DNA from: Rhodopirellula sp. SM50
Lineage (GTDB): Bacteria; Planctomycetota; Planctomycetia; Pirellulales; Pirellulaceae
NCBI RefSeq assembly: GCF_002289565.1
Contig: NZ_NTFY01000061.1
Coordinates: 62,001 to 126,000 of the forward strand
Length of the DNA: 64,000 bases
Reading direction: 5' to 3'
Part shown: piece after piece, positions 9,163 through 19,800 of the stretch
Layout: the number at the start of each line of letters is the position of its first letter
How positions within the stretch are numbered: position 1 is the stretch's first letter
Program-made: the position numbers and the translations under genes
The notes under the pieces: generated by a model
The model's database searches: none
What the model was told of the DNA's origin: nothing
Seen by the model: only the letters and a program-made list of their open reading frames with translations

Positions 9163-9624
9163 ATGGCAACTGATCATCGCACCCTGCGTTTCGAATCGAT
9201 CGACGCGGCCATGGCGGAAGCCGAGCGATTGGCCGCTGTAGAGACCCGGACGACGGGGCAGTTTTCACTCGGACAGATTTTCGAGCACTTGGCGCGAACG
9301 TTCGAGGTGGTGTTGGGTGAGCGGAAGATGCCGCCTTCACCGCTGCCGATGCGAATCTTATCGCGGCTGATCCGACCGCTGGTGCTGCGCAAGGCGCAGA
9401 CAGGGTTCAAGTTGCCGTCCAAGGCACAGCATGTTCTGTGGCCGAGTGAAGCGGTGTCGACCGAAGACGGGCTCCAACATCTGCGACAGGCGTACGAGAA
9501 GTTCAAAGCCACTGATCCGTTACCCAAGCATGTTTTTTTCGGCAACATGACCCGCGAGCAACACGACACATTGCAGTGCCGACACTTCGAAGGGCACTTG
9601 GGATTTGTCCATCCGGTTTCGTAG
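9163..9624 (+). CDS. DUF1569 (DinB-like) protein
   Basis: This is a 153-residue cytoplasmic protein. The start is well supported: AGGA at 9151-9154 lies 8 bases before the ATG, and the gene begins 34 bp after the FAH gene stop, so the two are probably one transcript. The sequence fits DUF1569, a DinB-like four-helix family. The first helix carries FSLGQIFEHLARTFE with a possible metal-ligand histidine, and the last carries MTREQHDTLQCRHFEGHLGF with three histidines. No leader or membrane segment is seen. Family members are uncharacterised; metal binding is inference from the histidine pattern. Confidence 0.85.
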   Translation: MATDHRTLRFESIDAAMAEAERLAAVETRTTGQFSLGQIFEHLARTFEVVLGERKMPPSPLPMRILSRLIRPLVLRKAQTGFKLPSKAQHVLWPSEAVSTEDGLQHLRQAYEKFKATDPLPKHVFFGNMTREQHDTLQCRHFEGHLGFVHPVS

Positions 9625-10602
9625 CGATTTCTCGAATCCGCGATGTCAATCGAACTGACCAACACCTGCCGTCGGCCGCTGGAAATCTGCTTCCAGTCGA
9701 CCGGTCGATGTAACCGGCGCATGCCAGCCATTGGCGTTCCGGCGCATCGGTGTCTCCGGCTTGCGGACACCGAAGCGAGCTAGGCCAAGATCCTCGTGCG
9801 GGCGGTCGATGCAGCTGCCAGCAGCGAGGAAAATGGCGGATCCGCTTCGGTCGTGAACACCTCCTTCATGAAGGGCGCGGAGTAAATCCTTTTGAATCGT
9901 TTACGCATTTCAATTAAGCGCGATCGATCGAGATTGGTTTGTGGCGATTGAAACCCATTAGTCTGCGGTGGTCAACTATCCGTCTGGAAATCCTGCTAGC
10001 GACTTCCGTCGAAGGGCTCCCCGTTCAGACACCTTATGATTTCTCTCCACGCGAAATGCAGTTCACTGACTTCTCAAGCATTCGACGCTGGACGCTTTCG
10101 TTGCGTTCACAATTCTTCGTCGCGTTTTCTTCCTCACGCCATTCAGAATCCGAAGGGTTCCGACAGATGAGTTTCCGCGTGCGGCATTCTGTTGACGGGG
10201 ACTGCCACTGAGCGGTTTGTTGGCAAGGTGCTGGCAAAGGGCTTCGGTCAGACCGTTGGCTTTTGTGATGGATGGTTTAGCCGTGCCTCGCGACCGCTCA
10301 ATCTAGAATTGATTCAACTCCGTATCCACTGCGTTGCCGGGGAACACAATTGACGACAACGTCTCAGACTCGCTGGTCAATTGCAAACGATCAAATACGC
10401 GACCGGTATCTCACGCTTTTTCCGATCGAGCAGATAGTAACCGTTGGTCTCATGCCATAACGCGATTGCACGCTCGCTGTGCCAATTCGCACAGATCGAA
10501 AGTCGCAACCCCGAATAGCTTCACGCGCTTGCTGCGGCATACGATTTGCCCCGCTTCGACCTCCAGCTAACTGAATTTATCCCACGCGATGAGGTGTCGG
10601 GG
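9625..10602. other. Intergenic region without supported gene
   Basis: About 980 bp with several short open frames on both strands, none protein-like. A small hairpin with arms CGGTGTC and GACACCG lies at 9748-9772. It could end transcription of the DUF1569 gene, but no T-run follows. The promoter of the NHL protein gene must lie in the distal part; I cannot place it. Confidence 0.6.
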
Positions 10603-13600
10603 ATGCGACGTTTTCCTTTGCTTACCATCCTGGTCTTCGCTTGTGCGATCGACGCGACACCACAAGACGCGACGACCGTACAACGCGTTCATTCAAACGT
10701 CGTTCCCTGGACGATCACCGATGCACTTCGTCAGCGTGAGCAAGAAGGGGATGAATTCGCTGGCTACGTTGCGATCCAGCTGGCTGGCAAACATGGAGAA
10801 GCGGAAAGGTCACGGGTCGTTCGACGCGTAGTGAAAGGTTCGGAGGATGGATTTGGAAGTCCGGACATGGCGGAACTCAATCTGCTAAGCCTTCTTGGTG
10901 GGGGGGCCGCCACTCGCGAGAGCCTGCAACTCGAACAAGCCGTTTCATGGAAGCCGCTGAAGGACGCTTCTGTTTTGGGCGAGCGATACAACTGGCTTCT
11001 GGATGGCACTCGAGACGACGAGACTCCGGTTGATCCACGCGATAGTGAACTCGCTACGACTGCAAATCTGAAGAACCCACAGTCGATCACGGTCGCGCCA
11101 AATGGTGACCTCATCATTTACGATTTTGGCGCCGGTAGGATTCGTCGTGTTGATCAATCGGGGATCATTGACACCGTTCAGGATGTCAAAACTGATTACT
11201 CGTTCAACGGCGACGGTCTTTGCATTGACAAAAACGGGGATCTGATTTTCGCGGATGTCTTCAACAGCCGAATCATCCGCGTCACGACGGATGGAAGTTT
11301 TAAGGTCATCAAAAAGGGTCGCTTTCAGGCCCTCGTCGACGAGTACGGAACCTACCTGAACCAAGCGTTTCATGCCCTAGACGTTGCGGCGTCACAAGAC
11401 ACTCCACGTTACGTTTCCAGGATGGCATCAATGGCTGTCGACCGATCTGGAGTCATCTATTTCGTCGAGACCAGTGGTCAAACCCATCAGATCCAGCGGA
11501 TTGACCAAAACGGCAAAAAATCGCTCCTGGTCACAATCCCCGAGGGGGAACACCCGGGGGATGAAGATTGGGTTGATTCTTCTGAGACCTACGAAAGCAA
11601 CGACGTTTACCACCCCGAAGCGATCACAAGCGACGATCAAGGCAATCTCTACTTCACCGAGAAATTCGACCGCTGTGTGAAAAAAATGACTCCGGAAGGT
11701 CAAATCACAATCGTTGCCGGAAAACACCATGATGGCTTTGGGGAGATGACGCTCAATGGCTCTGCTCGGGATGAATATGCTGAGGGCGATGGAGGCCCGG
11801 CGACTGAAGCGAAGTTCATTCGTCCACATGGACTGGCGACCGACCGGAACGGCAACCTGTACATCAGCGATCTGATGGATCACTGCGTTCGCATGGTTGA
11901 CACCGAAGGGAAAATTACGACTGTCGCTGGAACCACTTCGCGTGGATTTTCCGGCGACAACGGTCCGGCAACCAGTGCAACCCTGAGTGCGCCCCGCGGG
12001 CTGGTCGTGGACGCGTCCGGAAATCTGTACATCGCTGACTATTGGAACCATCGAATTCGCAAAGTCGATCAAGACGGGGTGATCACGACCGTGGCGGGCG
12101 CGAGCGATCCCTGGGAGCCAAACCAATATCGCTATTCCTTTCAACCGCGGCCCAGCGTGATCGATCAAGCGTCACAAGCTCCAGTCCCGATCAACAGTCT
12201 TCGCCCGCCCAGGATTCCCAGCCATCCCTTCCACGAAATGCTGGCCGGGCAAACCCCCGAAACCTCCGACCTCGCCCGCTTCGTTCCCGCGGAGTTCTAC
12301 TATATCCACTTCGACTCATTCGCAGACTTACTAGGGATCGCTGAATACTCGGCAGGCATCAATACTCAACTTCAAACTCAAAGTTTGAGCCGATCCTTTT
12401 CCGGTCGCGCGATTAAAACGCTGCGAGCTCAACTTGGGCTCGTCCGGGACAAGCAACTAACGCTTCTGGATCAAGAAGCGTCCGAGGCATGCGTTGCCGG
12501 AAACGATCTCTACTGGGGCCTCGGGACCGACCTGAGTGTGGTTTTTCAGTTCGACCAGCAGATCGAAGCGGGTAGCGTTCTTGAGGACTGCCGCCGAACG
12601 CTGCTTGCCGATGACAAGGACGCCACCGAGATCAAGGAGATCTACCGCGGTCAAGTCATCTTTCACGTCTCGACGCCCGATCATCGAGTTCACTTTTACG
12701 ATTCCGATTTTTCGCCACGCCACAGCATTCGCAGTAATAGCTTGCCGGCCCTCAAAAGAATGCTGGATGTCGTCACAGACAAGTCGGGTGATCCAGACAA
12801 ACCGGGTTCGCTAGCCGACAGTCATGACTTTCAGTATGTCCGAACGCTGATGCCGCTGGATTCGCCCAATGAAGACGCATTCCTGTTTCTTTCCGATGCC
12901 TTCATTCGACGGCAGATCGGACCAGAGCTTCGCATCAAGCAACAGCGGAGACTCCAATGCGCAGCCGGACTGCGTTTGATTCAGCACGCCTGTTTGATGC
13001 ACCACACGCAAATGGGACATCCGGCCAAAAGGCTATCGGATCTGTCGGACTCTGGATCACTTGATGGTGTTTCGGCCGAGAGCTTTTTGCCTTGTCCCGA
13101 TGGCGGGGGATATGAGTTGGACGGCGACGGCATTCATGCAACATGCAGCTTTCATGGTTCGTCCAGGCTGATGCGACCATGCTGCGAACTCGAGTTAACC
13201 GAAGCCACCGGTCGCGAACAAGCTGACTACAAGGAGTTCGTCGACCAGTACAGCAATTACTGGCGGGAGTTCTTCGATCCGATCGGCATTCAAGTGGCAT
13301 TGGACGACCAGAGGTATCGACTGGAAACGGTCATTCTTCCATTGATTCGAAACAGCATCTATGAAGGACTGCTTCGCATTGCCGATACAGAGCCGACAGA
13401 TTCTGCGCCGCATCTGCTTCCCGATCGTGTCGTGGTGGGGGTCGCCTTAAAATTCAACGCCTTCGAAGTTGCGCATTCGATTCTCTCGCACATGGTCGAG
13501 GATCCGATGGTCACGTCTGAGGAAGCAATGTTTGCCGCGGCGCCAGAAGAATTCAACGTCGGCAACGATGAAGTTGAAGAAGAAGAGGTCAGCCCGCCGC

Positions 13601-14601
13601 AGTTGACAATCGACGAGGTAAAATTACAACTCGATCGGCTATTCGAGAGGTTTCTCCGCTCGGAGGATCAGGATCCCGTTGCGACACAACAAATCGGTCT
13701 CGGAGAATTTCTGCTCGAAGGTCTTGAGGGTGAAGTTGGGCTCTACATTTGCGACGCGCGACCCAATTTTCAATTCGATACCCTTCGCATCTTGGGCGGA
13801 TTCCTCAGCGAGGCGAGTTTGGGTGGTGCTGCCGGTGGTGTCCTGTTATCGACGATCGCAGCCCCCGTTTACGTCTCGCTGCCCCTAAAAGATCTTGGGA
13901 TCGCGGACCGCTTCCTCGACCGCATCGACCCGATTTTGGGCCATTACGCGTCGAGAGAATATGGCGAGTTCTTCCCGCTCGATATTCAATACTCACTGTT
14001 CAAAATTGGAGAAACTGATATACGAAGTCTCGGAATTAAGATCGCCGGATTAGGAACCCGTGCGTTCGTATTTCGGCAAGGAAAGACGGTATACATCGCA
14101 TCCCAACTCGAACTGGTGCACGAGTTGATTGACGCACACCAATCCATCGAGTCACGCGACAAGATGAAAGAACTCGGCCACGCACGGGCCTGGATTTGGC
14201 CGCGGAGCCGTGTGGAGTCGGTCAAGAGTCACCGGTTTAGCGCTGCGACGGCCAACGCGGAAGCCTGTCGTCTGAATCTAACTCCACTCAACAATGTTCT
14301 CAGAGCGGACCAATCATTGTCGATTCGGGAACTGTTGCACAGGACGGTCGAACGCGACGGCGTCGACGTACATTGTCCATCTGGTGGAAGATACAAGATC
14401 GTGCATCACAATACTGGCGCTGAAGCCGTCTGTCCGATTCACGGAAATCGACATGCGTCCAAACAGCTGATCGCCCCCGCTGCGGGAAGCGATTATCAAA
14501 GGCTGCGCGAGCCAATTCGCAGTGTCGAGGTCACCGCAGAACTCTCTTCGGAAGGATTGCGAGCAACGCTGTCTATTGATCGTCAACCTTCTGGCGAATA
14601 G
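10603..14601 (+). CDS. Large secreted NHL-repeat protein with two CPxGG pseudopilin-like modules
   Basis: The ATG at 10603 gives a signal peptide at once (MRRFPLLTILVFACAIDA), so I prefer it to 10546. The product is 1332 residues. About six NHL beta-propeller repeats lie at roughly residues 145-500, for example GLATDRNGNLYISDLMDH and GLVVDASGNLYIADYWNH, with interspersed TTVAG. The rest is not recognised except for two similar segments: one with LPCPDGGGYELDGDG and a CSFHG end (DNA 13090-13160), one with HCPSGGRYKIV and CPIHG (14370-14445). Both resemble the C-terminal cysteine module of type II secretion pseudopilin-like proteins, although no pilin N-terminal helix is present. Likely extracellular or periplasmic; the role is unknown. 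Confidence 0.85.
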   Translation: MRRFPLLTILVFACAIDATPQDATTVQRVHSNVVPWTITDALRQREQEGDEFAGYVAIQLAGKHGEAERSRVVRRVVKGSEDGFGSPDMAELNLLSLLGGGAATRESLQLEQAVSWKPLKDASVLGERYNWLLDGTRDDETPVDPRDSELATTANLKNPQSITVAPNGDLIIYDFGAGRIRRVDQSGIIDTVQDVKTDYSFNGDGLCIDKNGDLIFADVFNSRIIRVTTDGSFKVIKKGRFQALVDEYGTYLNQAFHALDVAASQDTPRYVSRMASMAVDRSGVIYFVETSGQTHQIQRIDQNGKKSLLVTIPEGEHPGDEDWVDSSETYESNDVYHPEAITSDDQGNLYFTEKFDRCVKKMTPEGQITIVAGKHHDGFGEMTLNGSARDEYAEGDGGPATEAKFIRPHGLATDRNGNLYISDLMDHCVRMVDTEGKITTVAGTTSRGFSGDNGPATSATLSAPRGLVVDASGNLYIADYWNHRIRKVDQDGVITTVAGASDPWEPNQYRYSFQPRPSVIDQASQAPVPINSLRPPRIPSHPFHEMLAGQTPETSDLARFVPAEFYYIHFDSFADLLGIAEYSAGINTQLQTQSLSRSFSGRAIKTLRAQLGLVRDKQLTLLDQEASEACVAGNDLYWGLGTDLSVVFQFDQQIEAGSVLEDCRRTLLADDKDATEIKEIYRGQVIFHVSTPDHRVHFYDSDFSPRHSIRSNSLPALKRMLDVVTDKSGDPDKPGSLADSHDFQYVRTLMPLDSPNEDAFLFLSDAFIRRQIGPELRIKQQRRLQCAAGLRLIQHACLMHHTQMGHPAKRLSDLSDSGSLDGVSAESFLPCPDGGGYELDGDGIHATCSFHGSSRLMRPCCELELTEATGREQADYKEFVDQYSNYWREFFDPIGIQVALDDQRYRLETVILPLIRNSIYEGLLRIADTEPTDSAPHLLPDRVVVGVALKFNAFEVAHSILSHMVEDPMVTSEEAMFAAAPEEFNVGNDEVEEEEVSPPQLTIDEVKLQLDRLFERFLRSEDQDPVATQQIGLGEFLLEGLEGEVGLYICDARPNFQFDTLRILGGFLSEASLGGAAGGVLLSTIAAPVYVSLPLKDLGIADRFLDRIDPILGHYASREYGEFFPLDIQYSLFKIGETDIRSLGIKIAGLGTRAFVFRQGKTVYIASQLELVHELIDAHQSIESRDKMKELGHARAWIWPRSRVESVKSHRFSAATANAEACRLNLTPLNNVLRADQSLSIRELLHRTVERDGVDVHCPSGGRYKIVHHNTGAEAVCPIHGNRHASKQLIAPAAGSDYQRLREPIRSVEVTAELSSEGLRATLSIDRQPSGE

Positions 14602-14655
14602 CGCCCCAAAAGCGAAGGTGTCTTCGTAGACTCACCAACAGCCGACATCGATAGG

Positions 14656-14928
14656 TTGGACGGTGACTGGAACAGCTCAAGCGCAATCAGTACCTTGGTT
14701 GCCGTATCCGACGTGACCCGAATCCTCCAGCAGATCGAGCAAGGTGATCCGAGTGCGTCGGAGCAGCTTCTTCCCCCGGTATACGAGGTATTCACCGCGC
14801 GAGATAAAAAACTCGAGGCTGCACGCGAGAGGCGCCGATTGCGTCGCCAGAAACAAGCAGCTCGATTGCGATCGATTCAACGACTCGATACCATGAGATT
14901 GCTTGGTCAGAGGATAGAGCTCTGGTGA
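14656..14928 (+). pseudogene. Relic of an ECF sigma factor N-terminus
   Basis: A 90-codon frame contains VSDVTRILQQIEQGDPSASE followed by QLLPPVYE. This matches the start of planctomycete ECF sigma factors of the TIGR02999 type, where the pattern runs to LLPLVYEELRRLA. After VYE the match ends abruptly, and a lysine/arginine-rich stretch unlike sigma region 2 follows before the stop. No region 2 or region 4 helix-turn-helix remains downstream in any forward frame I inspected. I read it as a truncated, decayed copy. A short expressed peptide cannot be excluded. Confidence 0.65.
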
Positions 14929-15311
14929 GGACCAACTCGAGCGCCGTGCCAAGTGAAACGTCGAAGGGCGGCAGTGTCGCTTGATACTGCCCTCTTCCTT
15001 CGATGTTTCCACAAAGCGAAAAACCTTCCACGCTGGATTCGTGGATGCACCGTCCAGGATGACACTTTCAAGTGCTGTCTCTGTCGTCAATTGAGCCAGC
15101 GTTTATTTCACTTTTAGGAATAGCGAAAATCACGACGACTCCAGTTCACGCTGAACCATTACACTCCCTCCGCGCCATGCCTCAGATTTCTGGAAAAAAC
15201 TCGCATAGCGTTTTTGCAGTGATTTTCCGGTTTCTCCACCGCTAGCTAGGTAGGATCGTTTACTGTACAAGACGGAACTGGGGCGAACGTCCATCTTTGA
15301 AAGAAGCAACC

Positions 15312-16151
15312 ATGAGCGGTCCGACACCCTTTCGTCGCATCATCCTTGTCTTGTTTGCCGCCTTTTTTCTTTTAATGAGCGGCCGTCCGGTCCAAGCTGA
15401 GTTGACGTTCACGCTGCTGGGTGAAACTCAGACGATCGACTTCCAGGACTACACCGGCGCAGGGTTGGCGTCTGGAGGTGGTGGGGGAGCATTGGATTCG
15501 AACGACTGGGAACTCGTGATTGGTGACGATAACGGCAGTCTGCAAACGAGTTTCGGCGACACGGTCGGTGTCGGTGTCTTTGGGCGTGGGATGAGCAGCG
15601 GAGGTGTCAGCGATTCTGGTTACTACAGTTTTGAAACTGGCGGCGGCAACCGAGCACTGGGAATACAGCTGGGTGACGCCGGCTTTTCCTTTGGCATTCC
15701 ATCTCTGCGAATACGAAATCAGACGGGACAGGTCGTCGATGCCCTGACCGTACGCTACGACGTTTGGGTCTACAACGACAGTAATAACAGCAATTACTTC
15801 GACCTCGAATTCAGCAATGGTTCGGCATTCATCGATCCCGTCTTTCTCGACACACCGTCAGCGGCGGACGGAACGCCAGAATGGGTCCAGACGACTCTCC
15901 AATACGATCTGCTGTTACCGGAAAACGGTCTCTTTGGCGGTGTACTCCAACCGCTTGCTGATGGTGATTCGATGCTCGTCGAATGGTCCGGAGGCGGTAG
16001 TTTTGATGCGTTGAATGGATTCGACGAGATGGCGATCGACAACATTCAGATCACGGCTTTCTCCACAGCGATTCCGGAACCCGGGACACCCCTCGCGTTA
16101 TGCGTCGTTTCCGGTGTGATGGCTCTTCGCAGACGGCGTCGCAAACCCTGA
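15312..16151 (+). CDS. PEP-CTERM exported protein
   Basis: This is a 279-residue exported protein. The ATG at 15312 follows AAAGAAG by five bases, making it a better start than the TTG at 15297. A signal peptide (IILVLFAAFFLLMSGRPVQA) is cleaved about residue 28. The mature part is rich in glycine, serine and aspartate and looks beta-rich. The C-terminus is a PEP-CTERM sorting signal: IPEPGTPLALCVVSG, a short hydrophobic segment, then a basic tail (ALRRRRRKP). Such tails are processed by an exosortase, which is not in this window. The bulk of the protein has no domain I can name; a lectin-like or extracellular matrix role would be a guess. Confidence 0.88.
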   Translation: MSGPTPFRRIILVLFAAFFLLMSGRPVQAELTFTLLGETQTIDFQDYTGAGLASGGGGGALDSNDWELVIGDDNGSLQTSFGDTVGVGVFGRGMSSGGVSDSGYYSFETGGGNRALGIQLGDAGFSFGIPSLRIRNQTGQVVDALTVRYDVWVYNDSNNSNYFDLEFSNGSAFIDPVFLDTPSAADGTPEWVQTTLQYDLLLPENGLFGGVLQPLADGDSMLVEWSGGGSFDALNGFDEMAIDNIQITAFSTAIPEPGTPLALCVVSGVMALRRRRRKP

Positions 16152-16883
16152 TCAGGTGAAATTGTCACTTCGACCGAATGTCTAGTCCTTCGGGCCAAAC
16201 CCGCTTCTCTCTTGCGTCTATGTCGTTGGCCGTCGCATCACCGCAACTCAAGCGATCTTCGAGCCCCGCCTGAGTTTAATCCTTCGATACGAGGTGCGCA
16301 TTTTGGGGTCGTGTTTTAAAACGTGAATGACAAGCTGCCCCAAAATGAATCGAGCTGTCTTGCTTGGTAATGGACCCCAGTCGATGAATTCTTGCTTTCT
16401 TCACGTTCACCACGCATGGCGAGCTCGGAGGGACTCTGACCTCTTCGAGGTGCAGCCGGAAGCAGCTCCTTGGAAGCGTGTTGGTCGCCGGTCTCGATAA
16501 TGGACAATAAGACAGATACGTGACATCCGACAAAGTCAAAGCACATCGGCGTTGTTCAACTCGCATTGCCAGCAATACGCTTTCAAATGTCGAGCCCGCG
16601 ATTAGGCAGCGGTTGCAACCGTACCTTCGACAACGTTGCCAAATCCGGAGGGACCGATTCCAAGTGACAGTTGTTGGGCCGCTCGCTGTCACAAACAAGA
16701 TCCGCTCCGCCGCTTCGGTACCGACACCGATGCAGGTTATCGTCTTCCGCGTGGTTTGCCCAAGTTCCGGTCCCATATTTCGAGAAAACTGCAGCGAGCC
16801 GAATTTCCGGAATGCGAGCGGTCGATGCAACCGCCGCAAGTTCGATTGGCAGGGAAATACAGGAGGTCATCACACCTCTGCAA
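16152..16883. other. Spacer between convergent genes, no gene supported
   Basis: Frames on both strands are short and not protein-like. An inverted repeat CATTTTGGGG (16299-16308) / CCCCAAAATG (16338-16347) with a 29-base loop lies between the convergent PEP-CTERM and kinase genes. It could act as a weak bidirectional terminator. The remaining sequence shows nothing recognisable. Confidence 0.55.
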
Positions 16884-19800
16884 TTAGCGAAACCGAGTGC
16901 GATCGACCATCTCGGCTTTGATCTCTGCTTCCAGGCGATCCAGAAATTCCTTTGCTTCCGTCGTTTGCTCCGAGCGTCTCGACGCACCAAGTTCTTCTTC
17001 GACCTGCCCGAGCGCTATCTCAGAGAGGGTCTTTTCCCATTGGTCGCCGTGTTCCTCGGCAAGCTTGATACTGAGTTGAAGTTGTGCCCGCCCCCGATTC
17101 TTTTTTCCAATCGCGGAAAGCATGAGCCCCAATTCGCGTCGAGCGTGTGGCTGAGTCGAAGGATAGAGCCGCGACAGCAGGTTCCCCCGTTTCGCAAAAC
17201 GGCAAAGCTCTCGCAATCGCCGCTTTCGCTCGACGTTCGATTCGATCGCGTCAGCCTGTTGTCGCTTCGCGGTGACCAGCCAGATCGCGCCTGACACTGT
17301 ATAGGGGCTGATGATGAAATTCCGCCTACCAACGTCGCAAGCCTGCGAAAACGATTCCACCGCTAAATCGAATCGCTCGTGATGCAGATGCCATATCCCT
17401 TCGCCGATCGCAACCAGCGCTGTCGAGAACTTGTCTTCCGAGTCATCCGTGAAACAGCAACGCAGTTCCTCGAAGGAAAGATTTCCATTCGTCGCCACGG
17501 ACCACGTGTAGAGTAAGCCTCGCGCCGACATGTGCTCGCCGAGTCGAATCGACCGCTCAAAGCCATCGGAGGCGACTTCAATCGCCGTGCGTACATCCGC
17601 CAAACGGTGGCTGCTGAGTGCGACGTGCGATTCCGCCAAGAACATCAGATAGGAATCCCCGGCTCTTTCTAACAACTCAAGACTCTTCCAACCTGACTCG
17701 ACGGCTGCTTCGTGCTCCGCCCCGCCGTGGAACGCCATGCTACGGATTCCGTAGCTGTGACCCTGTGTCAGCAAGTCTTCGAATTGTTTGGCCGTCTCGA
17801 TCGCGATGTCGCTATACCTCGTTCCGCGGCGGTGCATGCCAAATGCAGAAACCGGTGCCGGGTGCAGCCCATAGGCATAAGCTAAACCCAGTGAAGGCTT
17901 CCGAGTTTCGGCAAGATTGAAACCTTTGAGGTGAGCCCAAAGCATTCTCAGCGAGTTGTCAGAATACGAAACCATGCTCTTTCGGTTGGCCAGTTCGACG
18001 GCGAGTTCCTGTTCGTCCGACAAGGCAACATCACGCTGATAAGCTCGACTCGGCAACAAGGTGTGCAGGACCTGAACGAAGGTCTCGTACATCAGTGCCA
18101 CGAAGACCGCAGGCACGGAGCCAGGCACGAAATGACCGAGTCGGCGCAGGGCGAGTGTGTATGAAGAGATTCCAAGTCGCACCTTGCCTTGCTTGTGTGC
18201 GATTTCACCGAGCAGGCCAAAGATCTGTGCTTGTTGGAATGGTTCGGATGTCAACGAATCGGCGCCTTCAAGGGTCTTGGCGGCCGCCTCATAGTCACCC
18301 AGCAGGCTCAGGGCGCGTCCTTCACCCCTCGCAATCCGGAACTCCGCCTCGCGATCATGGGCCGGCTTGTTGCGTCGCGCGATTGCATATTGATCGGCGG
18401 CGACACGTTGCGAGAACTGTCGTGAGGCCTGCTCCGCCGCCAGCATTGCATAGGTGTAGGCTTTCTCCCGACATCCGGCCAAATCGAAGTGATACGACAG
18501 GTCGTAGACCCGCTCGAGTAATGCCGCGTTGGGCTGTTGCTCACCACCTAGGGCTTGCCGAAGGTCACGCTCACTGATTCCACCACACGACTGCTCGATC
18601 GACGCACCTAGCGATCCGTGCAGACCCTTTCGATGATCATCCGACATTCGCGACAAAACGGTCTCGCGGATTTTGTCGTGATACGTATCAACGCTTGACG
18701 AGACATCGTCGCCAATCAGACGCACCAATTTCTCGCTTCGCATGTGCGTGACGATCGCGTGCGAGATTTGCTCATGCCCGACGGCGCGAGCCACCTCCTC
18801 CAAGTGAGATGATTGCCCGGACACGGCAATCGCGTGCAGAATCGAGGCGGCTTCCGGCGGCAGCCGTTCCAGCTTGCTTTCGATCACCTCATGGATCGGC
18901 ATGACGCGAAAGGAATCGGCTTGGGGGTCAAAGCAGCCTATCAGCTCTGTCAGAAGAAAAGGGTTTCCGCCGGTCTGCTGCGCGAATTCAAACGCCCGGC
19001 GTCGAACCACCTCCGTATCCTCGCCCACCAGCGCTACCGTCAGATAGACGCACTCTTCCACCGTCAACTGAGACACGACCACCTGATAGCTGGCGATGCC
19101 CAACTCGTCGGCAGATTCGTTCCATCGCGAAAGAAATGGACTCGTATCTGCTTCTTCGCTGCGATTCGAGCCGATAAACACGACGGCAGGAGCATCGGGC
19201 CCACGCAGGATGTCTCCCATCACTTCGGCGCTATCGGCATCGCCCCATTGTAGGTCGTCCGCAAACATGACGACTCTGCGTTCCTTCGAAAGCCGGCACA
19301 GAATTCCACGCAGCGACTCGAAGGCTCGCGTTCTGACCTGTTGCGGATCGAGTTGCGGGCCCCCCTCTTTCGACAACTTTTGGATCGCCCCCACACGACC
19401 CAACACGGGAAAAACGCTCGCCAGAAAGACGGCGTCTGCGGGTATCAACGAGGCGGACTGTTCTTCTGGCAATTTCGACAAGTAGCCCGCTAACGCATCG
19501 ATCAAGCTGTCCAACGCTTTGAACGGCACGGACTCGCGATCGTAACAGCGACCCGAGAGAACGACGAGGGACTCGTCCTGTTCGGCAAGCTCCTTCAGGA
19601 AATGTTCAACGAGTGACGTTTTCCCTTCGCCGGATCGACCACGTACAAAGGCAACCTGTGGCACTTCATTCGCCTTGGCATACTCGTACAAGTCTTGCAG
19701 CTGGGAGAGATGACGATCGCGTCCCACCAAGACCGCGCCGGATCTGCCAAGGTTAGACGCTTGTGGCTGCAGGGACTTGCTGACTTTCCCTGCCAACTCG

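Noticed and set aside
9748-9772. Terminator after the DUF1569 gene
   Set aside because: The stem is only seven base pairs, no T-run follows, and it is 120 bp from the stop; noted only as a hairpin.
9939-10237. Small overlapping frames on both strands before the NHL gene
   Set aside because: Neither looks like a folded protein; no start signal or context supports them.
16276-16839. 187-codon minus-strand frame downstream of the kinase gene
   Set aside because: Composition is cysteine/arginine-rich and random-looking, with no ribosome-binding site or domain.
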